Below the pieces are notes generated by a model. It did no database searches. It saw nothing but the letters and a program-made list of their open reading frames with translations, and was not told the DNA's origin. Positions 58,159-64,000 of a stretch of DNA of 64,000 nt are shown one piece after another (position 1 is the stretch's first letter; each line of letters begins with the position of its first letter). This DNA is from Nitrosospira multiformis (GTDB lineage Bacteria > Pseudomonadota > Gammaproteobacteria > Burkholderiales > Nitrosomonadaceae). The position numbers and the translations under genes are program-made. The DNA is taken from NCBI RefSeq assembly GCF_900110185.1, contig NZ_FOCT01000006.1, positions 124,001 through 188,000 of the forward strand, given 5' to 3'.

Positions 58159-58413
58159 ATGGGATCGATAGACACGCCCCGTCGCTGGGAAGGATGGGTT
58201 GCAAAGGAGCTAACCGTGAAGCACCCACGCCGTCAGCTTATGACTGATAAGGAGCGTCTTGATTGGCTTCAGGAATACGGCAAGTACCGATACAAGGACT
58301 GTGATAAGGCGCATGTAGTCATTGACTGCATGGGACAGAAAACACAGTCACGGAGAAGCCTTCGGGATGCGATAGACCTTGCCGCAGCCAAGTTCTACGC
58401 GGCGAATGAATGA
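58159..58413 (+). CDS. Small phage protein, unknown function
   Basis: 84 residues; CAGGAGTG ahead of ATG. RRQLMTDKERLDWLQEYGKY, RRSLRDAIDLAAAKFYAANE. A DUF-like phage protein with a charged helical layout. Confidence 0.6.
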   Translation: MGSIDTPRRWEGWVAKELTVKHPRRQLMTDKERLDWLQEYGKYRYKDCDKAHVVIDCMGQKTQSRRSLRDAIDLAAAKFYAANE

Positions 58414-58429
58414 AGAAGGAGAAGTGTGA

Positions 58430-58705
58430 ATGAACAAACATCCAGTAGCAGACGGATTTCAGAAAAAGAACGTGGTGATGAAGAAAGGAATTCCTGTTTT
58501 TGAAGGATATGCAGCGACAGGAAGGATTGGCGACGTTCAATTCTCGATTGTGTGCCCAAATAGGCAATCGTGTGACGAGATTTGGGGGCTCCTTGAAATG
58601 AATGAAGGGCTGGATCATAACAATGTTCCAAAAGTTGTTCTCTGTCGCGCATCCGACATTGAGATGGATGTGACAGCCGTCGCGTTAAGGGAGACGGGTA
58701 AGTGA
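58430..58705 (+). CDS. Small phage protein, unknown function
   Basis: 91 residues: GYAATGRIGDVQFSIVCPNR, KVVLCRASDIEMDVTAVALR. Alpha/beta. Overlaps the next by 4 (GTGA). Confidence 0.55.
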   Translation: MNKHPVADGFQKKNVVMKKGIPVFEGYAATGRIGDVQFSIVCPNRQSCDEIWGLLEMNEGLDHNNVPKVVLCRASDIEMDVTAVALRETGK

Positions 58706-59034
58706 GTAACGAATTCAACCTGGAACGAGCGAAGGCCGGAGAGCCGGTGGAGTTTAGGACGGCAAACGGGTATGTAAAAGTGCAGTTCGTTGGTATGCAT
58801 GGCCCAGACGCAGTCATCTATTGGCAGTACGGATACACGCCAGTTGATCCTCAAGAACTTCGCATAGCCCCCAAGAAGGTGAATGTGCGGTATCGAGTGG
58901 CGGTAATGAAAAATAACCAGGGCGATTTCTACACCATCGTCGCAAATCATGACGACGAGGCCGAATTAATAAAGGGATGGACGAATTTCAAGCGGTGGCT
59001 AAGTGACTGGCAAGAAGTCGAAGTAACCGAATAA
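58702..59034 (+). CDS. Small phage protein, GTG start
   Basis: 110 residues: LERAKAGEPVEFRTANGYVK, AELIKGWTNFKRWLSDWQEV. Beta-barrel-like N-terminal part. GTG start overlaps the previous TGA. Function unknown. Confidence 0.55.
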   Translation: MSNEFNLERAKAGEPVEFRTANGYVKVQFVGMHGPDAVIYWQYGYTPVDPQELRIAPKKVNVRYRVAVMKNNQGDFYTIVANHDDEAELIKGWTNFKRWLSDWQEVEVTE

Positions 59035-59164
59035 CCCTCCCCCGTCCCGTCTCGGGTAATAGCCGGGAAATATTTAAGGTCAGCAATGGATGATTCAGGG
59101 ATTCAATACTGGCAGCAATTAGGACAGCAAGAGCAAGAAACTTTCGAACTTAAGGAGCAAGAAC

Positions 59165-59815
59165 ATGAGCGTAGCAACATTCATTCTCGGGGAGTCCGGT
59201 ACTGGCAAGAGCGCAAGCCTTCGCAATTTCGATCCGTCAGAGACACTGCTTATCCAGATCAAACCAAAGCCTCTTCCTTTTAAGGCGTCCGGCTGGAAAC
59301 GGCATTCGAAAGACGCGCCTGGAAACATCGTAGTTGGCGCCACCTCAGATCTGGTTGTTGCGTATCTCCAAAAGACTCAGCGCGACATCATCATTATTGA
59401 TGACTTCCAGTATCTGATGGCTGGTGAATTCTTCGACCGGGCATATGAGAAGGGGTACGACAAGTTCACCGAGATAGCGCGTCACGCTTATGACGTGCTG
59501 GCGACCGCCACCACCCTGCCCGATCACAAGCGCGTCTACATGCTGTGTCATACCGACACAGACATGAACGGCAAGATTAAGGCAAAGACCATAGGTCGGA
59601 TGCTGGATGAAAAGCTGACTGTTGAAGGCCTGGTATCCATCGTCTTGCGCACCGCAGTGATCAACGGGCAATACCTCTTTACCACCAAGAACAGCGGCAA
59701 CGACACAACCAAATCCCCCATGGGAATGTTTGACGATGAGCATATCGAGAATGACCTGAAGCTCGTCGATGAAGCAATTTGCGCTTATTACGATTTGACA
59801 ACCATAGGAGCATGA
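59165..59815 (+). CDS. Sak4/AAA_24-like recombination ATPase
   Basis: 216 residues. Walker A GESGTGKS (9-16), Walker B RDIIIIDDFQYL near 73-84. GGAG-containing site upstream. Phage RecA-like (Sak4-type) single-strand annealing ATPases have this size and are followed by an SSB-like gene, as here. It likely promotes homologous recombination of phage DNA. Confidence 0.82.
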   Translation: MSVATFILGESGTGKSASLRNFDPSETLLIQIKPKPLPFKASGWKRHSKDAPGNIVVGATSDLVVAYLQKTQRDIIIIDDFQYLMAGEFFDRAYEKGYDKFTEIARHAYDVLATATTLPDHKRVYMLCHTDTDMNGKIKAKTIGRMLDEKLTVEGLVSIVLRTAVINGQYLFTTKNSGNDTTKSPMGMFDDEHIENDLKLVDEAICAYYDLTTIGA

Positions 59816-59817
59816 GC

Positions 59818-60432
59818 ATGAGAAGTTACGACCTGAATCCAGAAGCTGCCAAGCAAGCCGAGCAAAGCCGCATCACTGAAACCGGCAAATACTCTGGAAC
59901 GTTTACCCGCGCCGAAGCAGTGGAAAGTGAAAAAGGAACCGAAGGGATTGAGTTCACCTTTAAAGCGGAAGACGGCAGCGAGGCCGGTTTTCTTACGCTG
60001 TGGACGTATAACACGGAAGGCAAGGAATTGTTCGGCTTCAAGGTATTGAATGCTCTCATGACCTGCATGCGCGTGAAGCAGATCAAGCCAGCCCAGGCGA
60101 CGATTGAAAAATGGGTTGATGGCAACAAGCAGAAAGTCAACGCAACCATATTCCCGGATCTGATGAACAAGCCAATCGGTGTTCTGCTGCAGAAGGAATT
60201 CTACGAGAAGCGAGACGGCTCTACCGGTTCGAAATTGAATCTCACCGGATGCTACGAAACATCCACGCAGATGACGGCAAGCGAAATCCTTGGTAAGGCA
60301 ACCAAGGCAGAAAGACTTACGGGGATGGTGGCAAACCTGCGCGACAAGGCCGCTCCAGCAGCCCCCGTTACTCGCGCCGCGGTTGCGGCGGGTAATGGAT
60401 TTGACGACATGGACGACGATATTCCGTTCTGA
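59818..60432 (+). CDS. SSB-like (DUF669-type) recombination partner
   Basis: 204 residues from ATG 59818, AGGAG with 7-base spacing; ATG 59812 has too tight spacing. TGTFTRAEAVESEKGTEGIE-like OB region, then KLNLTGCYETSTQMTASEIL. It ends DDMDDDIPF, the SSB C-terminal tail that recruits repair proteins. Directly after the ATPase. Binds single-stranded DNA. Confidence 0.85.
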   Translation: MRSYDLNPEAAKQAEQSRITETGKYSGTFTRAEAVESEKGTEGIEFTFKAEDGSEAGFLTLWTYNTEGKELFGFKVLNALMTCMRVKQIKPAQATIEKWVDGNKQKVNATIFPDLMNKPIGVLLQKEFYEKRDGSTGSKLNLTGCYETSTQMTASEILGKATKAERLTGMVANLRDKAAPAAPVTRAAVAAGNGFDDMDDDIPF

Positions 60433-60434
60433 TC

Positions 60435-61208
60435 ATGAGCCACTGGTACGAGCGAGACGGAACCCCGAGATACACCATCGTCGGGAAGAACGGAAAAGAG
60501 CGTGACACGACGCTCAAGGACGCGCGACAGCTTGCGCTGGTACCGAGCGTAACCACCGTTCTTGATGTACTCAACAAGTCAGCGTTGACGGAATGGAAAG
60601 TGAAGCAAGGCATCCTTGCCGCGCTGACACTACCACGCCTCTCCGGAGAGACGGATGAATCCTATCTCGCTCGTGTCCTGGATGACTCAAAGCAACAGGC
60701 CATCCAAGCCGCTGAAGAGGGAACAAGGATCCACGATGCAATTGAGGCAAGTTTTAAAGGACTGCCTGTAACTCTGGCATACATGGGGCACGTCAAGTCA
60801 GTCAGAGAAAAGCTTTACGAGGCATTTCCAAATGTTAACGACTGGATAGCAGAAACAGCTTTCGCGTCTCCTCTTGGATACGGCGGCAAGGTCGATTTGC
60901 ATAGTCCATCGGCCGGAATTGTTGTTGATCACAAATCGAAAGACATGGCTCCGTGGGAAGAAAAGCGGCTTGCATATGATCAGGATTGGCAGCTTTCCGC
61001 TTATCACAGAGGGCTGAATTTAAGGCCAAACGTGTGCGCAAACATCTTTGTATCCCGCACACACCCCGGTTACGTGGAAATCCATGTCTGGACGCAAGAA
61101 GAAATTGCGCGGGCATGGAATGTATTCGAATGCGCCCTTGCTACCTGGAAATGTATCAAGGGATATGACTCAAGCTGGATAGAACAAAAGGAGATATGTG
61201 TTCCATGA
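60435..61208 (+). CDS. PD-(D/E)XK exonuclease (RecB/Cas4-like)
   Basis: 257 residues. SVTTVLDVLNKSALTEWKVK, GTRIHDAIEASFKG with His, GGKVDLHSPSAGIVVDHKSK holding D, D-x-K, and DQDWQLSAYHRGLNL with Q-x-x-x-Y. This is the RecB-like exonuclease pattern used with Sak4/SSB for phage recombination. Confidence 0.85.
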   Translation: MSHWYERDGTPRYTIVGKNGKERDTTLKDARQLALVPSVTTVLDVLNKSALTEWKVKQGILAALTLPRLSGETDESYLARVLDDSKQQAIQAAEEGTRIHDAIEASFKGLPVTLAYMGHVKSVREKLYEAFPNVNDWIAETAFASPLGYGGKVDLHSPSAGIVVDHKSKDMAPWEEKRLAYDQDWQLSAYHRGLNLRPNVCANIFVSRTHPGYVEIHVWTQEEIARAWNVFECALATWKCIKGYDSSWIEQKEICVP

Positions 61209-61404
61209 GCAAAGAAGATAACGGCGGACCGGCGTTTCCCCCGGTTCACGACCCTAAGACTCACCCAAGTGGTATGACGCTCAGAGATTACTTCGCGGCA
61301 AAGGCTTTGCCAGCTTTGATAGCGCGGCAAGATGATTGCTCCCCGTTAGAGGTTGCGTATGACGCTACCTGTTCGCAGACACAATGCTGGAGGCTCGCAA
61401 GTAA
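61205..61404 (+). pseudogene. Phage accessory gene with a 1-base deletion
   Basis: MSKEDNGGPAFPPVHDPKTH, GMTLRDYFAAKALPALIARQ begins a common phage family. After VAYDA the frame must move by -1 to give YLFADTMLEARK, whose TAA overlaps the next ATG (61404, TAATG). The unshifted frame runs on with unlike sequence to 61486. No slippery site, so a deleted base is likely. Confidence 0.65.
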
Positions 61405-61601
61405 TGACCTACTACATGTCGGTATCACAAATCCTCATAACCGTCGTTGCAATATTCAGTCTCTTCTCCTGGATGCAAGAGCGTGACGAACGTGCGCAGG
61501 AGGTAAGCGAGCTGCATCAAACACTGGCCGCAGCGAAAGCCGAATGCAGCCCAATTATCGACCTATCTATGCCGATTGACTGGGAGTGGATCGAATCATG
61601 A
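61404..61601 (+). CDS. Small membrane protein
   Basis: 65 residues from ATG 61404, in TAATG overlap. MTYYMSVSQILITVVAIFSL, then ERAQEVSELHQTLAAAKAEC: one membrane helix and a coiled-coil tail. Function unknown. Confidence 0.6.
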   Translation: MTYYMSVSQILITVVAIFSLFSWMQERDERAQEVSELHQTLAAAKAECSPIIDLSMPIDWEWIES

Positions 61602-61927
61602 TGCCCGTTCATATCGTCCGGCCAATCGGTAAACACGAGCGCATCCCGGCCTACTCTACAGACGAGTTACTCCGTGGCGTGTGTCACCTGACAATTGTTC
61701 CTGACCTAGCCGCGTTGAGGGCTGCAAGCCTCAAAGGGTATCAAAACGAAGGCGGACAGAAAGGCGTCCAGACAAAACAAGCCAGAAGCCGCGCCAAGTT
61801 CGAACTGAACAAGCGGGATATTTACGCAATGCTGGCTGAGAAACGCTGCTTCGGATCGATTGCCCGGAATTTCTGTATCGGCACAAGGCAGTTAAGGAAA
61901 TACCTGAAGGAGGAGGAAAGCAAGTGA
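61598..61927 (+). CDS. Small HTH-like phage protein
   Basis: 109 residues from ATG 61598, 4-base overlap. RAKFELNKRDIYAMLAEKRC, IARNFCIGTRQLRKYLKEEE: a basic, HTH-like C-terminal part. Perhaps a regulator. Confidence 0.55.
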   Translation: MMPVHIVRPIGKHERIPAYSTDELLRGVCHLTIVPDLAALRAASLKGYQNEGGQKGVQTKQARSRAKFELNKRDIYAMLAEKRCFGSIARNFCIGTRQLRKYLKEEESK

Positions 61928-62316
61928 ATATACCAGATGGATGGAAATTAGTGCCGGAAGAACCGACGCCGCATATGTTGGTTCAAGGCGTTATGTCCGA
62001 TGAAGGGGTGTCATACCCGGGCGGCGTTTACCGTGCAATGCTAGCAGCCGCCCCTACACCAGCGCAGGAGGATGAGCCGGTGGCGTATGTGCCTATTCAC
62101 CCTGAAATCGGGCCTTTGTTTGGGGCGACTCAGCAGCATCGGAGTGCGTTACATGAAACTGCGAGAAGCTTGCCAGTGATGCCACTCTACACCCACCCAG
62201 CCAACGACAAACTAAGGAAGGCGGCGGAGGAGACAATCGCTTTTCTGTTGCAGAACGCATACCCGGAGGATTTGACTGTAATCAAAAACCTACGCGCCGC
62301 GCTGGAGGGGAAGTGA
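61924..62316 (+). CDS. Phage accessory protein (Ea-type), GTG start
   Basis: 130 residues: IPDGWKLVPEEPTPHMLVQG, GGVYRAMLAAAPTPAQEDEP. The W-L-P-PT-M...YRAMLAAAP pattern is common in lambdoid early accessory regions. GTG start in GTGA overlap. Confidence 0.7.
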   Translation: MNIPDGWKLVPEEPTPHMLVQGVMSDEGVSYPGGVYRAMLAAAPTPAQEDEPVAYVPIHPEIGPLFGATQQHRSALHETARSLPVMPLYTHPANDKLRKAAEETIAFLLQNAYPEDLTVIKNLRAALEGK

Positions 62317-62624
62317 ACCAACTCTCCACCCTGGCGCTGCTGATGGGCAAGCCTGCCAAGTTCTATGAGGGAAAATGTACTCCGTATGAAGCGGGCCTTC
62401 TAGGTGGCGCAATCAGCCGGGAGCGGAAGCTAAAGCGTCTCGAAGAGATACGCCCGAAGATGCTAGAAATGCTCAGGAACTACCGGACATACACAGACAT
62501 GGCGCGAGAAATTGGCGTATCGAAAGTGACTATCCAAGTCTACATCAAGGGCGATCCTGAGTTTAAGCGCCTCGCATCACTCTATGTAAAGGTCGGGGGC
62601 TATCGTGGACGGAGAGCGAGATGA
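62313..62624 (+). CDS. HTH phage protein, GTG start
   Basis: 103 residues. NYRTYTDMAREIGVSKVTIQ, VYIKGDPEFKR is an HTH of the resolvase/sigma-like kind. GTGA overlap on both sides. Probable regulator. Confidence 0.6.
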   Translation: MNQLSTLALLMGKPAKFYEGKCTPYEAGLLGGAISRERKLKRLEEIRPKMLEMLRNYRTYTDMAREIGVSKVTIQVYIKGDPEFKRLASLYVKVGGYRGRRAR

Positions 62625-62860
62625 CAGACCGCAAGCACAACCACTACTACCGGCTCTGCCCCTACCCTCACATCGACGTTTACCGAGTGTTGGAACTGTT
62701 CGAGGTAACTGATCCAGCGCTACAGCACATCATCAAGAAAGCGCTTTGTGCCGGACAACGCGGAGCCAAAGACTTCCGGAAAGACCTAGAGGAGATTGTC
62801 GATACCGGTAACCGTAGGATTGAGATGCTGGATGAGGATGTGGAGGCAGGGCAAGGATGA
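62621..62860 (+). CDS. Conserved small phage protein
   Basis: 79 residues: KHNHYYRLCPYPHIDVYRVL, LQHIIKKALCAGQRGAKDFR. A recurring phage family of unknown role; ATGA overlaps. Confidence 0.65.
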   Translation: MTDRKHNHYYRLCPYPHIDVYRVLELFEVTDPALQHIIKKALCAGQRGAKDFRKDLEEIVDTGNRRIEMLDEDVEAGQG

Positions 62861-63060
62861 AATACCTCGCCTCCCCTCCCGGAGAATGGCTGCATCCGGA
62901 AGATCACCTGCCACCGAAGGGATCATCGATCCGCATGCTGACCGAATATGGCAGGGATATAACAGGCGTATGGGGTCCGGGCATGGCCGCATGGATGCCG
63001 CACCCCAAACTGAGCAAGGATATGAAGGAACGACTAAGGAATGAAGGGAGGTTGAGATGA
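62857..63060 (+). CDS. Small phage protein, unknown function
   Basis: 67 residues: MKYLASPPGEWLHPEDHLPP, ITGVWGPGMAAWMPHPKLSK. In the same translational chain. Recurs in phage accessory regions; function unknown. Confidence 0.6.
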   Translation: MKYLASPPGEWLHPEDHLPPKGSSIRMLTEYGRDITGVWGPGMAAWMPHPKLSKDMKERLRNEGRLR

Positions 63061-63239
63061 AGATAAAACTTGCTGTAATCGTTTCAGATTTTGGAGCGGC
63101 CGCAAATTGCGGTGGAAATGTTGAGTTCAGGACTCGTGTTTTCGATTTGCCCGATGAGGTGGTCCAGCACATCCAACAAAGCAAGAACAAGTGGACGAAT
63201 GTCTCTCTGGCAATTCACGAGGAACCGAAGGAAGACTGA
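63057..63239 (+). CDS. Small phage protein, unknown function
   Basis: 60 residues: KIKLAVIVSDFGAAANCGGN, FDLPDEVVQHIQQSKNKWTN. Chain overlap with the gene before. Unknown. Confidence 0.55.
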   Translation: MKIKLAVIVSDFGAAANCGGNVEFRTRVFDLPDEVVQHIQQSKNKWTNVSLAIHEEPKED

Positions 63240-63240
63240 G

Positions 63241-63687
63241 ATGAAGATCAAGGTAGCGGAATTGGAAGGCGCGAAGCTGGATTATTGGGTGGCGAAGGCT
63301 GAAGGACACATCCTAAAGAGGTCCTTGCGCGACGGTTGGCAGGAGGTGAGAACAAACGACGATGCGCAATTCTTCTTGGGTTTTCATCCATCCAATCCAA
63401 ATGACAAGAATGAATATTGGTACGAAGATTTTTACTCTCCGTCCACATCTTGGTCACAAGGCGGGCCGATTCATGAAAGAGAAGGCATAAACATCTGGCA
63501 GAGCGGCGACAGAAAATCGTGGGACGCATCGGCAAGGTGGTGGCAAACGTCTCAGTTCAATCTGAACGGACCAACACCGCTTATCGCCGCCATGCGATGC
63601 TTCGTTGCCTCCAAGTTCGGGGAAGAGGTTGAGGAGTTAGTTACATCAATTCACATTGATTTATACATCGAAGTAATGGCGTTTTGA
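63241..63687 (+). CDS. NinX-like (DUF2591) phage protein
   Basis: 148 residues from ATG 63241. KVAELEGAKLDYWVAKAEGH, FYSPSTSWSQGGPIHEREGI, GPTPLIAAMRCFVASKFGEE. The pattern is that of NinX/DUF2591. Its role is not established. Confidence 0.8.
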   Translation: MKIKVAELEGAKLDYWVAKAEGHILKRSLRDGWQEVRTNDDAQFFLGFHPSNPNDKNEYWYEDFYSPSTSWSQGGPIHEREGINIWQSGDRKSWDASARWWQTSQFNLNGPTPLIAAMRCFVASKFGEEVEELVTSIHIDLYIEVMAF

Positions 63688-63708
63688 TGGATAGATGATG
63701 GCTTCTTA

Positions 63709-63769
63709 ACATCATTTCGCCAGTATCACTACATCAACATTACATCATCTTAATGTAGCAAGTACATCA
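63709..63769. promoter_or_regulatory. Phased ACATCA repeats before ParA (operator or parS-like)
   Basis: ACATCA copies at 63709, 63731, 63742 and 63764, spacing 22, 11, 22, all on one face of the helix. ACATTA/TAATGT and CTACAT/ATGTAG inverted repeats are among them. Lies just before the ParA start. Confidence 0.6.
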
Positions 63770-63793
63770 AAAAAACATAAAAGGACAATCAAA

Positions 63794-64000
63794 ATGATAT
63801 TGACAGTAGGCAATACAAAAGGTGGGGTCGGCAAGACAACACTTGCGCTTAACATCGCTATCGCCAGAGCTCTAGCCGGTAAAAATGTATGGCTGATCGA
63901 TGCGGATATTCAGGACACAGCCAAGACCGCAATTGCCGCTCGAGCCGAAGAAGGGATTGAGCCGACCATAGCATTCGCCAAGTATCCAGAAGCAAACATA
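63794..64000 (+). CDS. ParA-type ATPase (partial at right edge)
   Basis: The first 69 residues are visible: MILTVGNTKGGVGKTTLALN with the deviant Walker A (KGGVGKTT), then VWLIDADIQDTAK with the catalytic Asp. ParA ATPases segregate plasmids and plasmid-prophages or act with repeats as regulators. A partner ParB is beyond the window. Confidence 0.9.
   Translation, partial: MILTVGNTKGGVGKTTLALNIAIARALAGKNVWLIDADIQDTAKTAIAARAEEGIEPTIAFAKYPEANI

Noticed and set aside
59086..59283. Plus frame of 65 codons before the Sak4-like ATPase
   Set aside because: Most of it overlaps the ATPase gene in another frame, and the start lacks a clear ribosome site.

Overview
The window joins about 18.5 kb of bacterial chromosome (1 to about 18500) to about 45 kb of a temperate siphovirus prophage (about 19050 to the right edge, not closed). 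The best marker for the host is a gene at 16287-16700 that encodes nitrosocyanin, the red copper protein of betaproteobacterial ammonia oxidisers, with all four copper ligands at the known spacing. Together with a six-gene Mrp (Pha-type) antiporter operon and a UbiB-type kinase, this points to a Nitrosospira/Nitrosomonas-like organism. Genus level is inference.

Chromosome: a partial unknown gene runs off the left edge. It is followed by phaAB-C-D-E-F-G, a cation/proton antiporter with 4-bp overlaps throughout. Then come an NlpC/P60 lipoprotein, a VOC protein, astB, a small HTH protein, a GNAT protein, a lipoprotein, a UbiB-family kinase, an HNH protein, a secreted Cys-rich (Kazal-like) protein, nitrosocyanin and a CsbD-like stress protein. 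Near the phage edge lie a lipoprotein gene with a probable 1-base deletion and a frameshifted serine-recombinase tail.

Prophage: the layout is lambdoid. A divergent switch sits at about 54.43-54.50 kb: a YdaS/Cro-like gene on minus and a CI-like HTH gene on plus. Minus from the switch: CII-like activator, helicase-methyltransferase fusion, O-like initiator with a six-copy 22-bp iteron array inside its gene, P-like loader, small nuclease and accessory genes, a Q-like antiterminator, and an intrinsic terminator. Then follow the late genes: HNH, TerS, TerL, portal, ClpP-type protease, HK97 capsid, connector and tail genes, tape measure, tail tip, tail spike, holin-like genes, lysozyme and spanins. 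The tail assembly chaperone is read through a -1 frameshift at A AAA AAG. Several strong intrinsic terminators lie inside the late operon, even inside a gene, as expected if Q antitermination is needed.

Plus from the switch: small immunity-region genes. Then a second early promoter at about 57.0 kb shares a 19-bp operator and the -35/-10 context with the cro promoter, so it looks like a P-left under the same repressor. It drives a structured leader, small genes, a roughly 290-nt stretch packed with perfect inverted repeats and no gene, and a recombination module (P-loop ATPase, SSB-like protein with an IPF tail, PD-(D/E)XK exonuclease). Many small accessory genes follow, ending in a ParA-type ATPase preceded by helically phased repeats. 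No integrase or right attachment site is visible.
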